From Methanococcoides sp. (lineage in GTDB: Archaea; Halobacteriota; Methanosarcinia; Methanosarcinales; Methanosarcinaceae), in assembly GCA_021108185.1 (NCBI GenBank), contig JAIORJ010000186.1, forward strand, positions 1 through 36,786: DNA of 36,786 bases, read 5' to 3'. Positions 1 to 8,271 of the stretch are shown here, piece by piece (the stretch's first letter is position 1; each line of letters starts with the position of its first letter). The notes under the pieces are model-generated. The model worked only from the letters and a program-made list of their open reading frames with translations. It searched no databases and was not told the origin of the DNA. A program made the translations under genes and the position numbers.

Positions 1-994
1 TGCGTGTTTTTCCTATGACGGCAAGGGCGAACAACCCGAAGATGGCGTTGGCGGTGTTCACACCTGATACTGCTATTATGAACTCCTTTGATCCCTCCAT
101 CTGTTCATCGAAGTCTTCATCTTCAGTTCCTATCTCTTTTTCAAAATCGCTTCTTATGAACAGTCTCGCAAGAACTGCGGCTATGGATGAGGAGATCCCG
201 GGAAGCCAGGCTACAATGGATCCGGCTGCACTTCCGGTTATCACTCCTCTGATAATTCTTTTTACAGGAAGTTCCAGCTTCGAGTATTTCTGTGGGGGGA
301 TACTGGAACCTGAGAACAAACTGATAATAAGCTGGGATGCGCCGAAAAGCCCGCTGAGAAGTGGAAGCAGTATTGACGCAGATCCCATGTCTATCAATGG
401 GTTCATGTTGCTTTCCATTCTGAATGCAAAGGTTCCCAGTATTCCTGTGAGGAGGAAGAGGATGAGGGCGTATGCTTTGTATTTGTATTTCACAAGGGAA
501 CCTTGGTTTATCACACGTTCTCCTTTTTCCGTCATTATAAGGGCTATGGAGATGAGCAGGAGCAACCAGCCAAGATAGGATTGCAGGACAGGATAGAGTA
601 TGCTGAAAGCAAATGCTAGGGGGACTGCAATTAAGAGTGAAAAAACAACTGATCCGGCACTTCCCAGAGCAGAAAGGCGTATGGCTTCGGACCCGTACCC
701 ATCGAGCAACAATCGATGTCCGGGGAGGACTGCCAGTGCCATGTCATCGTTCGGAGCGCCAAGATATATTGCCGGTATGATGTCATGAAAACTATGGGAC
801 AGGGAATTTGCAACTATGGCTACTGCTATATATGTTGGAGGAATGCCCCAGTCCATGAAAATGGGGGATAATGCCACCAGCATAAGTGCGAAGTTGTTCG
901 TGTGTATCCCGGGCACAAGTCCTGAGAATATCCCAAGCGTATATCCGGCAAGTACGGACAATAGTAACATCAATATGGAGATCTCAATATCCAT
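1..994 (-). CDS. TctA-like (COG1784/DUF112-type) membrane permease, partial at left edge
   Basis: The minus strand is open from an ATG at 994 to the window edge, about 331 codons with no stop, so the C-terminus lies outside. The protein is strongly hydrophobic with many membrane segments. The N-terminal part carries GIFSGLVPGIHTNNFALML, then NSLSHSFHDIIPAIYLGAPND and a VLPGH motif, which I associate with the archaeal COG1784 branch of the tripartite tricarboxylate transporter (TctA) superfamily. A second Gly/Pro-rich block with a WLPGISSS motif lies near the edge, as expected for the internal duplication of TctA folds. The substrate is unknown, and no TctB/TctC partner is visible. The start was chosen because it is the first in-frame ATG, with only a weak AAGAAG upstream. 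Confidence 0.8.
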   Translation of the reverse strand, partial: MDIEISILMLLLSVLAGYTLGIFSGLVPGIHTNNFALMLVALSPIFMDWGIPPTYIAVAIVANSLSHSFHDIIPAIYLGAPNDDMALAVLPGHRLLLDGYGSEAIRLSALGSAGSVVFSLLIAVPLAFAFSILYPVLQSYLGWLLLLISIALIMTEKGERVINQGSLVKYKYKAYALILFLLTGILGTFAFRMESNMNPLIDMGSASILLPLLSGLFGASQLIISLFSGSSIPPQKYSKLELPVKRIIRGVITGSAAGSIVAWLPGISSSIAAVLARLFIRSDFEKEIGTEDEDFDEQMEGSKEFIIAVSGVNTANAIFGLFALAVIGKTR

Positions 995-1179
995 GTTTCT
1001 TCTTTGTAAATATTTTTAATTTATCTTTCAGCAGCTATTAATTAATTCTATTGTTGCCTTTTTTTAGAACCATCATTCTGATTTTTTTTCTTTGATTGTA
1101 TCTTTATTGTAATAAACATTTCACTTTTTTTTAATTTTATAATTATTTTATTATCAATTTCTATTTGGAAACGCGATTA

Positions 1180-1211
1180 ATTATTTATGCATTTGACTAC
1201 ATTTAGTCAAA
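1180..1211 (+). promoter_or_regulatory. TATA-like box and perfect inverted repeat before the PH-like membrane protein gene
   Basis: A TATA-like TTATTTATG (1180-1188) is followed at once by TTTGACTA (1192-1199), a 4-nt spacer and TAGTCAAA (1204-1211). With archaeal spacing, transcription would start near 1210, so the dyad would sit between TATA and the start site, the usual place for a repressor operator. The same half-site recurs in a longer dyad at 22759-22791. Confidence 0.5.
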
Positions 1212-1233
1212 CATTAAGATATATGGAATTAAA

Positions 1234-1755
1234 ATGGGCATCAACATGGTCGAAAATACTACGCTATTCAGTGAAACACAAAAATTCAGACAATATTGGC
1301 TCATTATGATATTGCTAACTCCGTCAGCGATTACCTTTTATGGAGCTTACCAGCAGCTTATTCTTGGTATTCCGTTCGGGAACAATCCCGGATCTGATGG
1401 TATGGTCGCCTTGTTCGCAGTGGTATTCGGTTTCTTCTTTCCTGCCCTTATCCTTTCAATGAACCTCAAAACAGAAGTTAGGTATGATGGCCTTTATGTA
1501 CGCTTCTTCCCCTTCCATCTCTCATTCAAAAGGTTTGAATTCGATGAGATTGCCAGCTATCGTATAGTGACCTATAATGCCCTCAGGGATTACGGTGGTT
1601 GGGGCATACGTTATGGACGAAAAGGAAAGGCATACAATGTCAGTGGCAATGGCGGTATAATGCTCGAGTTCAAAAATGGGAAGAACCTTATGATAGGTTC
1701 ACATGATCCGCACGAATTCCTGGATGCAATGAATAAAGCTGCCAGAACTGCCTGA
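1234..1755 (+). CDS. Small membrane protein with PH-like domain (DUF6141-like)
   Basis: 173 aa. Two hydrophobic segments near residues 23-45 and 58-78 are followed by a soluble beta-rich half containing YDGLYVRFFPFHLSFKRF and an acidic FDEIASYRI strand. This layout fits bacterial/archaeal PH-type domains, and the sequence resembles DUF6141 proteins. No catalytic motif is visible and the function is unknown. The ATG at 1234 was kept because GGA lies just upstream; a second ATG four codons later (1246) is possible. The gene stands alone behind an operator-like dyad and ends in a hairpin terminator. Confidence 0.75.
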   Translation: MGINMVENTTLFSETQKFRQYWLIMILLTPSAITFYGAYQQLILGIPFGNNPGSDGMVALFAVVFGFFFPALILSMNLKTEVRYDGLYVRFFPFHLSFKRFEFDEIASYRIVTYNALRDYGGWGIRYGRKGKAYNVSGNGGIMLEFKNGKNLMIGSHDPHEFLDAMNKAARTA

Positions 1756-1786
1756 GACTTCCAGGCAGCTCCTGCATTCGTTTTTT
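1748..1786 (+). terminator. Hairpin terminator overlapping the stop codon
   Basis: CTGCCTG (1748-1754) pairs perfectly with CAGGCAG (1762-1768) across a 7-nt loop, and six T follow at 1781-1786. The left arm overlaps the TGA stop of the preceding gene. Confidence 0.6.
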
Positions 1787-1811
1787 CAGTCTATATGTTT
1801 GAAACAGTTGT

Positions 1812-2666
1812 TCAGAAGAGTTGTTCAACACATTTCTTATACTCTTTGAAAACAAAAGTATCTGCAATGGTCTGGGGACCTGTTGTAAATGCTTCGAGCA
1901 TTGAACTGTAATACCATTCTTGCTCGTCCTTTGGTGCATTGAACCTCTCCCATACATTCTCTCCATCCTTTTCGAGGTCCTGTATAAGTTCTCTTATATT
2001 TGCGAGTTTATCTGCACAGGATAGCAGTTTCACTTCTGACATTGCCCTTGTAATGGACCTTATCATGTACTCCTTGCGTGCTTTCCAGTTCTCTGTATCA
2101 TCACCTTGTTTTAGTTCAGCAGGTTCTGTTACCGCATTGACATAATCGCCTACTGTGAGTCCATATCTTCTTTGAATATCGACCTGGGTGAATTCTGAAT
2201 CCTCTATAACATCATGCAACAAACCTGCAAAGATAAGCTCAGAAGATGCATTCTCTTTGATGAGTATGGAAGCAACGTCCATTAGGTGACTGATGTAAGG
2301 TGTTCCAGACTTCCTTTTGTTTTTCCGGTGGGCATGGTTCACAAAGGCGAACACATCTCCAAGTTCGGTAAGGTCCTTCTCTTCCTTTTCTCCATACATT
2401 TCATCCAGTTCAAGCAACTGGACACGGTAGCTTGCTATCCTCGCGTGTTCATAGGCACTGAACTTGCCATCCTCTTTAATAACCACCATTCGATGAACAT
2501 CGCTTCTCCATATCTTTCTTGAAGGTTCTTCAGACCAGTCTTCAAGATACATGAACAATTCCGGCAGTTTGATCTCTTCTGAAGGATGGCCGCTGTGAAT
2601 TAATAATCCGTTACCTTTTTTCTCAGTATTATCACAATATTTGATGATGATCTCTCGTATTTTCAT
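1812..2666 (-). CDS. HD-domain phosphohydrolase, SpoT/Mesh1-like
   Basis: 284 aa. Residues about 103-270 match the HD hydrolase fold of RelA/SpoT/Mesh1: HAHRK (111-115), KSGTPYISHLMDVA (His127), LLHDVIED (metal ligands His151/Asp152, then Glu155/Asp156) and later SCADKLANIREL, the counterpart of the SpoT ADRLxNMRTL helix. The ARK-EYMIRSI segment before it is also typical. No synthetase domain is present. The first 100 residues form a separate region I do not recognise. In the known family this fold removes the 3'-pyrophosphate from (p)ppGpp or dephosphorylates related nucleotides; the substrate here is inferred. A GGAG ribosome site lies 8 nt before the ATG. It is transcribed alone, opposite its left neighbour. 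Confidence 0.82.
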   Translation of the reverse strand: MKIREIIIKYCDNTEKKGNGLLIHSGHPSEEIKLPELFMYLEDWSEEPSRKIWRSDVHRMVVIKEDGKFSAYEHARIASYRVQLLELDEMYGEKEEKDLTELGDVFAFVNHAHRKNKRKSGTPYISHLMDVASILIKENASSELIFAGLLHDVIEDSEFTQVDIQRRYGLTVGDYVNAVTEPAELKQGDDTENWKARKEYMIRSITRAMSEVKLLSCADKLANIRELIQDLEKDGENVWERFNAPKDEQEWYYSSMLEAFTTGPQTIADTFVFKEYKKCVEQLF

Positions 2667-2823
2667 GAACAGAACTCCGTTTTCTTATCTACTGATCGTC
2701 TATAAGGATTGATATCCTACAGTTAAACATTTCGAATATTCCAGTTAATAGGGGTTGAACTGATGAGGGTAATAAATAATGTAGGAATTAAAAATAAAAT
2801 GTATGTCCCAAGGTTCGATAGGG

Positions 2824-3933
2824 TTAGCTGTTCTTTATGATCCAGGATGTTACTCGTATCCAATTATCAAGAATTGTATCATGATCGTTCAATATATCGT
2901 TAAAGGGTAACTCAATATCAATATCGAAAATTGAAGGCACTTCTCTCATGATGGCAAAAGCTGCTTTCCTGCCGGCGTTTTCCGGTATTAGTCCCCATGA
3001 GACTTCATCCATGATGTGGAGGACGGATGCTGTCAGGCTTACCAGTGTCGGGTCCTTTGCAGCTCTGCGTAGTTTCTCTATAAATGCTGGCTTCTTGTTC
3101 TCACCTTCAAGGGTGGATGCCACTTTCCAGTACATTGCCTCATCCACTTTGAACCTTTCAAGCCTGACAAGCATATCTCGTTGCGTAATGGCTGTAATTC
3201 CCGACTGCATCCCTATGGACTTGATGACGGCTTCGATCATGCATTTCCCTATAAGTTCCCCTAATTTTGAATGCTTGCCTGCATCCGTAAGTCTGATAGG
3301 ACTTGTACCATCTGCCACAATTATCATCATATCGGTTCCGGTACCTGTGGCTATGCCACTGGAATAGCGACTGGGTGCCATAAGCTGTTGCAGTGCAGCG
3401 GTCTTGGCTTCGGTTGCAGTCATTATAGCCCGTGTAAGGGCATAGTCCGGAAGGTCTGCACCAATGAGCAAAATAGCGTTTATCGTTCCTCCGACAGGTT
3501 CGAAGCGTTCATCTTCCTGATAATAGGAGGCTTCATCTCCGGCACGTCCGCCATTGATCTCCACTCCTCCAGTAACAATGACAGTCACCTCAAGACCTCT
3601 GAACGAATCCGAAACGACAGAAGCGTTCTCCATGCTTGCAGTTGTGAGCATCCCTGTAGAATTCTCAGGCTTAATTCCAAGCCTTTTCGCAACTATCTTC
3701 AGATACTCTTCAACATTTCCGCCTTCAAGGTCGGCTGCACCATGGCTTCTGTGAGCGATGGTGTGGTTCAGGACGCTTTCGATGTTATCGTTGTAGCCAC
3801 CGTTAAGCCAGGAAGTGCTAAGCATCTTTCTTCCCTTCGGCAGTTCTACGATAAGGGAACTGTCTTGCAGATAAATGATTTCCTTTCCGGAAGTTTCAAA
3901 AAGTATCTTTCTTTCCATCATATCATTGCTCAT
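2824..3933 (-). CDS. cbiZ: Adenosylcobinamide amidohydrolase (CbiZ) with C-terminal extension
   Basis: 369 aa. CbiZ cleaves the amide bond of adenosylcobinamide to give adenosylcobyric acid, letting archaea salvage incomplete corrinoids, which methanogens need for methyl transfer. The N-terminal 230 residues carry the family pattern: STSWLNGGY, TAGMENASV-type TTASMENASVV, an EVTVIVTGGVE strand, the IATGTGTDMMIIVADG block and AGKHSKLGELIGKCM. About 130 further residues follow (from around 240) that I cannot assign. Start: ATG at 3933 with GAGGCGA just upstream. The gene lies 70 nt downstream of pyrF on the same strand and could be cotranscribed with it. Confidence 0.82.
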   Translation of the reverse strand: MSNDMMERKILFETSGKEIIYLQDSSLIVELPKGRKMLSTSWLNGGYNDNIESVLNHTIAHRSHGAADLEGGNVEEYLKIVAKRLGIKPENSTGMLTTASMENASVVSDSFRGLEVTVIVTGGVEINGGRAGDEASYYQEDERFEPVGGTINAILLIGADLPDYALTRAIMTATEAKTAALQQLMAPSRYSSGIATGTGTDMMIIVADGTSPIRLTDAGKHSKLGELIGKCMIEAVIKSIGMQSGITAITQRDMLVRLERFKVDEAMYWKVASTLEGENKKPAFIEKLRRAAKDPTLVSLTASVLHIMDEVSWGLIPENAGRKAAFAIMREVPSIFDIDIELPFNDILNDHDTILDNWIRVTSWIIKNS

Positions 3934-4003
3934 TGTATCGCCTCAGTACTCATAGGGCTCATCACAGATTCAGGCCAGTTCATCATCACAGGCGAATACA
4001 ATA

Positions 4004-4651
4004 TCAGCAATTCATTTCATCGCATATCTTCTTTGCAGCTTCTGCCGGAGAATCGGAATTATAGATGCTTCGTCCGACTATCACCCAGTCAGCACCTGCT
4101 CTTATAACATCAGCAGCACTGCCTCCCTGAGCTCCCACACCCGGTGAGATAATGCTCAGTTCCTCTCCGATAATTTTACGTATGTCTTTTACTCTTTCAG
4201 GCCTTGTCGCAGGCGCTACGACTCCTGATGCTCCTGCTTCCACTGCCATCCTGGCAATGTCCTCGGCAACCGGGCGGAAGAACTCCACACCACCTGGGTG
4301 GCTCATCTCTGTGACCACATAAACATCAGTTCCGAAATCATTAGCAACCTTCACACAGGAATCAAGACTGTCGCGACCTGTGAACCCGTGGGTGATGATC
4401 CCGGCAGCTCCGGCATTGAACACGTGTTCACAGATAAGTCTGTCAGTATTGGGTATGTCGGCAACCTTGAAATCAGCGATAACGGGTGCAATTTCCACAA
4501 GTTCCTTGACTATACCAAGGCCTTCTCCAAGGACCAGCGGATATCCTACCTTTATGGAATCCACATAGTCGGAAACTTCATTAGCGATACGAAGGGCATT
4601 CTCTCTGTCAGTTACATCCAGAGCAAGGATGAGTCGGTTCTTTTTTTCCAT
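4004..4651 (-). CDS. pyrF: Orotidine 5'-phosphate decarboxylase
   Basis: 215 aa, the normal length of archaeal PyrF. It decarboxylates OMP to UMP, the last step of de novo pyrimidine synthesis. The catalytic array is visible: Asp12 in LALDVTD, Lys34 in SIKVGYP, and Asp60-Lys62-Asp65 in [12 protein letters not shown]. The phosphate-binding C-terminal motifs [10 protein letters not shown] and [11 protein letters not shown] are also intact. Start: ATG at 4651 preceded by AAGGAGTT. It is followed on the same strand by cbiZ and lies downstream of acs with about 70 nt between, so a three-gene transcript is possible, although the pathways differ. Confidence 0.95.
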   Translation of the reverse strand: MEKKNRLILALDVTDRENALRIANEVSDYVDSIKVGYPLVLGEGLGIVKELVEIAPVIADFKVADIPNTDRLICEHVFNAGAAGIITHGFTGRDSLDSCVKVANDFGTDVYVVTEMSHPGGVEFFRPVAEDIARMAVEAGASGVVAPATRPERVKDIRKIIGEELSIISPGVGAQGGSAADVIRAGADWVIVGRSIYNSDSPAEAAKKICDEMNC

Positions 4652-4720
4652 TGGGCAACTCCTTTAAGGTCCGGTATCTCACCAGCCGAACATACAATAG
4701 CTGGTCCGTTTTATTTTAGT

Positions 4721-6670
4721 TCATTGTTCCCCTATTTCATTAACCTTTCTTTTCAGAGCTTCAACAACTGCCGGGTCCTGAAGTGTGGAGATGTCCCCTA
4801 TTTCCGTTCCGTTCGTGATGGCCTTTAGAACACGTCTCATTATCTTGCCGCTTCTAGTCTTTGGCAGCTCCTCGGTGAAGATGATCATCTTTGGGCGTGC
4901 AATAGGTCCTATCTCATCTACCACATGCTGCTTCAATTCATCTTCAAGGCTTGAACAGGAATCACCACAGGATGAGTCAAGGATCACATAGGCATAGATG
5001 ACCTCTCCTTTTATCTCGTCCACTTTTCCGTCAACCGCAGCTTCGGCAACCGAGGGATGCGAGACCAGTGCACTTTCGATCTCCATTGTTCCAAGCCTGT
5101 GACCGGAAACCTTGATGACATCGTCCAATCTTCCAAGTATCCAGAAATTACCGTCCTCATCCTTACGTGCACCATCACCGGCAAGGTAGGTGTCGGTTCC
5201 CCATTTGCTCCAGTATGTGTCAATGAATCTCTGTTCGTCTCCGTTTATGGTACGTATCATACTTGGCCACGGGTTCTGAAGGGCAAGGTAGCCTCCTGAT
5301 CCCATTGGCACTTCATTTCCTTCATCATCCAGGATATTGGCTTTTATTCCCGGGAATGGTCGGGTTGCAGTGCCCGGTCTCATTGTAGTGATGCCCGGCA
5401 ATGGGCTTATCATTATCATTCCGGTCTCTGTCTGCCACCATGTATCAACGATGGGGCATTTCGATTTGCCTATGATCTCATAGTACCAGAGCCATGCTTT
5501 TGGATTGATGGGTTCACCTACACTTCCCAGAAGTCGTAATGAGGACAGATCATACTTTTCTGGGATCTCTTCTCCCCACTTCATGAAAGTGCGTATTGCG
5601 GTAGGTGCTGTGTAGAATATCGTCACACCGTATTTTTCAACAATGTCCCAGAATCTGCCCTTGTCCGGGTAATCAGGTGCTCCTTCGTGCATTACAATGG
5701 TGGCACCGTTGGAGAGGGGTCCGTAGACAAGATATGAGTGTCCTGTGATCCATCCGATATCTGCAGTACACCAGAAAATATCATCATCCTTTAGATCGAA
5801 GATCCAGTTCGATGTCACATGTGTCCCGACCATGTAACCGCCGGTCGTGTGAACAACTCCCTTTGGTCTGCCGGTAGTTCCGCTGGTGTACATGATGAAA
5901 AGTATGTCCTCTGAATCCATAGGTTCAGGTTCGCATTCTGAATCCATGTTATGAATGACATCCTTCCACCATACATCCCTTCCATCTTTCATTGGAATTA
6001 CGTTTGCGGCATGATCGACCACAATTACGTTTTCGACCGCCGGGGCTTTTTCAAGCCCTTTGTCGGCTCTTTCCTTTTGCTGTATGAGATTTCCTTTGTG
6101 GAAGTAGCCATTACATGTTATGACAAAACGGCTATGTGCGTCTTCCACGCGCTGTGCCAGTGCTTCGGATGAGAAGCCAGCAAATACGACACTATGGGGT
6201 GCACCTATCCTTGCACATGCAAGCATGGCTATGACAGCTTCCGGTATCATTGGGAGGTAGATGGTAACGACATCTCCTTTCTTCACACCGAGCTCTTTCA
6301 GACCTGCAGCAAAACGAGCAGTTGCATCCCTGAGTTCTTTGTAGGTGTATGTTTCGGAGTTCTCCATTTCTCCTTCCCATATAAGTGCGGTCTTATCACC
6401 ATGTTTTAGGACATGACGGTCAAGACAGTTGTAGGATGCATTCAGTTTTCCACCGTTGAACCATTTTGCATGGGGAGGCTGCCAGTCAAGGACAGTGTCC
6501 CATTTTTTGAACCAGTCGATGTTCTCGGCCAATCCCTCCCAGAACCCCTCGATATCAGCCTCCGCTTTTTCATATATCTGAGGGTCATTCATATTGGCAT
6601 TTCTGACAAAATCTTCCGGTGGGTGGAATTCCTGTTGCTCTTTAAGTAAAGATTCTATTGTTTCTGTCAT
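4721..6670 (-). CDS. acs: Acetyl-CoA synthetase, AMP-forming
   Basis: 649 aa, full length for Acs. It activates acetate with ATP and CoA to acetyl-CoA, AMP and PPi. The AMP-binding loop [14 protein letters not shown] lies near residue 260. DTWWQTETG marks the acyl/adenylate pocket (the conserved Trp selects acetate). The A8-type hinge [16 protein letters not shown] is present, and [13 protein letters not shown] holds the C-terminal catalytic Lys near 607, the usual target of acetylation control. In a methylotrophic methanogen this would serve acetate assimilation, and its PPi product could feed the membrane pyrophosphatase at 8272. A GGGGAAAC lies just before the ATG. A long AT-rich leader region precedes it. 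Confidence 0.96.
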   Translation of the reverse strand: MTETIESLLKEQQEFHPPEDFVRNANMNDPQIYEKAEADIEGFWEGLAENIDWFKKWDTVLDWQPPHAKWFNGGKLNASYNCLDRHVLKHGDKTALIWEGEMENSETYTYKELRDATARFAAGLKELGVKKGDVVTIYLPMIPEAVIAMLACARIGAPHSVVFAGFSSEALAQRVEDAHSRFVITCNGYFHKGNLIQQKERADKGLEKAPAVENVIVVDHAANVIPMKDGRDVWWKDVIHNMDSECEPEPMDSEDILFIMYTSGTTGRPKGVVHTTGGYMVGTHVTSNWIFDLKDDDIFWCTADIGWITGHSYLVYGPLSNGATIVMHEGAPDYPDKGRFWDIVEKYGVTIFYTAPTAIRTFMKWGEEIPEKYDLSSLRLLGSVGEPINPKAWLWYYEIIGKSKCPIVDTWWQTETGMIMISPLPGITTMRPGTATRPFPGIKANILDDEGNEVPMGSGGYLALQNPWPSMIRTINGDEQRFIDTYWSKWGTDTYLAGDGARKDEDGNFWILGRLDDVIKVSGHRLGTMEIESALVSHPSVAEAAVDGKVDEIKGEVIYAYVILDSSCGDSCSSLEDELKQHVVDEIGPIARPKMIIFTEELPKTRSGKIMRRVLKAITNGTEIGDISTLQDPAVVEALKRKVNEIGEQ

Positions 6671-7052
6671 GTTTCCCCAGTCCCTATTTTTTTAATGGTT
6701 TGCATCAATGTTAACGATTAATCAGGTAAATATGTAGTGGTCAACTAATATTTTTAATAATTCAACTCATATTTCAATTTTGTAGCCCTATTGAAAATTC
6801 ATTCTCATATGTATTAAATGACAAGTGTTCTTTTGATTTTATATATTTACAAATTCAGTCATATCGATGGTAAATATATTTTTTATTAATTCCATATTTG
6901 TCAGATCGATCTATTTGGTGTGATAATATCTAAAATTATTGATACTGAACAAAGTTCATTCAAGGTACGATGTTTGATTAAAAACAGGCTAAATATGGAA
7001 TGGCAAGCTTCAGCACAAATATTGATACTTATGGAAGGAGTGCAGAATTAAA

Positions 7053-7262
7053 GTGAATTTTCAATATCCTTATCTTCCATCATATGGATCAGGTAAAAAT
7101 GTCTGCCATAATAGTGTAAATCTTGAAAATGGAATTCTGAAAAAGGTAGATAAAATGCCATATGCCGTTTATATGATAAGCGCAGGTATTAGAAAAAACT
7201 TGGGCATGGGGAGTGTGGTGGTACGTCTAAGAAACTACCTGCGCCATATATCCTTTTGTTAA
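7053..7262 (+). CDS. Possible small ORF, unrecognised
   Basis: 69 codons from GTG, with an AAGGAG about 12 nt upstream (7035-7040). The sequence has no recognised motif, membrane segment or repeat, and its composition is that of the surrounding AT-rich spacer. It is kept as doubtful only because it has a ribosome-site-like element and lies in a large gap. Confidence 0.15.
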   Translation: MNFQYPYLPSYGSGKNVCHNSVNLENGILKKVDKMPYAVYMISAGIRKNLGMGSVVVRLRNYLRHISFC

Positions 7263-7351
7263 CAATCTTATAAATAAATTGCGAATGTTAATAACTTCCT
7301 ATTTATATTTAATAGCTTTGTCAATGTCAGGTAGTTAGTATTAGATCTTTA

Positions 7352-7483
7352 TTATTTCTTCGAGCAGCAATCGGGACTTAAAGCCATGATATGAGGTTTT
7401 TTGTAATTATTATTACCTTTCTTGAATTGCTCGAAATCTATTCCGTTTCTGGTCATAAGAATGTTTTCTTCCTTTTCTCCCAT
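7352..7483 (-). CDS. Possible 43-aa small protein ending in a Cys-Cys motif
   Basis: An ATG at 7483 opens a 43-codon frame ending in TAA. The peptide is rich in charged residues (MGEKEENILMTRNG at the start) and ends HIMALSPDCCSKK, a vicinal Cys pair near the C-terminus that could bind metal or form disulfides. No ribosome site is seen; a T/A-rich element lies upstream. It sits downstream of the secreted-protein gene on the same strand, 52 nt away. Coding status is unproven. Confidence 0.3.
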   Translation of the reverse strand: MGEKEENILMTRNGIDFEQFKKGNNNYKKPHIMALSPDCCSKK

Positions 7484-7534
7484 GTTTATACATTAATAAA
7501 AAGTACATTATTTAGGTATTGAAATTTGTTCTTT

Positions 7535-7984
7535 TCATGTCTGCTGATAGAATATATTGGGGGTTGCTTTGACATCGTTTACTGTCTTTGTCTGTCCGTT
7601 GGGGTAGATGACTTCCATGGAATGTACCATGGTGCTGAGATTGCGACTATCGTGTAGGTAGTAGTCATCACTGAGCCTTGAGACATCCTTGAGCGATATC
7701 TTAACGGTGTCATACCCAACTTCCTCTATCTTTACATCTTCATATTTTGAGAATATGTCCCTGAATGAGGATTCGAGATGTCTTGTACCAAAGGCAAGAA
7801 TGTACATTCTGGCAAAGAAATTGAGGTTATATGTTACCGTTACCGAGGCATCGGTCTTGTCAAAGTTCATGACCACTTTATCAAGGTGGATGATATCATT
7901 ATTTTCTGGCATAGCGTATGCGCATATGGGTAGAAATGTGGAAAAGAGGACCAATAATATTACTATGAAAGAAAATGATCTCAT
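7535..7984 (-). CDS. Secreted or surface protein of unknown function
   Basis: 149 aa from the ATG at 7984. This start gives a typical Sec signal peptide: MRSF, a hydrophobic run FIVILLVLFSTFLPI, then CAYA before MPENND. The frame is open 23 codons further upstream, but that extension would bury the signal peptide. The mature part is a small beta-rich domain (VVMNFDKTDASVTVTYNLNF, then acidic and aromatic stretches, ending FYQQT). It has no catalytic motif, Cys pair or C-terminal anchor. I do not recognise the family. It is divergent from the downstream pyrophosphatase gene across a 290-bp intergenic region. Confidence 0.65.
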   Translation of the reverse strand: MRSFSFIVILLVLFSTFLPICAYAMPENNDIIHLDKVVMNFDKTDASVTVTYNLNFFARMYILAFGTRHLESSFRDIFSKYEDVKIEEVGYDTVKISLKDVSRLSDDYYLHDSRNLSTMVHSMEVIYPNGQTKTVNDVKATPNIFYQQT

Positions 7985-8160
7985 ATTCAGTTGAATTGTA
8001 TTACAAGTAAATATTAGTAACGCAAAATATGAAACTATTGGACTAATTTGCATTGAGCGGGTCTAACACATGTGAAATCCGCAGAGAGTGCAACAGTTTA
8101 ACATTTTACAATCGATACATTCATATCTTGTGTGTTCTATTTCAACCTGCTTTTAGCATC

Positions 8161-8264
8161 TTATATAGTTGAACGATTCGTTCCTTCAATGGAACGATAA
8201 TTCAGTGACCCTTATATAATGTATCATATTGATCAAATAATTATTAGATCTAAACAAAAAGGAG
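8161..8264 (+). promoter_or_regulatory. Promoter and dyad cluster upstream of the membrane pyrophosphatase
   Basis: GAACGA-T-TCGTTC is a perfect 13-bp palindrome (8171-8183). CGTTCC (8179-8184) also pairs with GGAACG (8191-8196). The element GAACGAT occurs at 8171 and 8192, 21 bp apart, about two helical turns. A TATA-like box (CTTATATAAT, 8211-8220) follows, so the dyads would lie upstream of TATA, where an activator would bind. GGAG at 8261-8264 is the ribosome site. Confidence 0.5.
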
Positions 8265-8271
8265 TATGAAT

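Larger units (their letters stand above)
6671..7534. other. 864-bp AT-rich gap, no convincing gene
   Basis: The gap separates acs from the secreted-protein gene; both are on the minus strand. It contains an inverted repeat TTTCAAT/ATTGAAA at 6772-6796 and a spaced inverted pair AACTACCTG (about 7230) with CAGGTAGTT (7328). Two small ORFs are possible (7053-7262 plus, 7352-7483 minus). The acs promoter must lie at the left side of the gap. The rest shows nothing I can assign. Confidence 0.5.

Noticed and set aside
15-1019. Three plus-strand ORFs (15-578, 600-788, 816-1019)
   Set aside because: They are antisense to one continuous minus-strand permease frame with clear family motifs; that frame has no stop in the window and so is easily missed.
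4676-4712. CCAGC...GCTGG hairpin between acs and pyrF as a terminator
   Set aside because: The loop is long and no T-run follows on the minus strand, so termination there is not supported.
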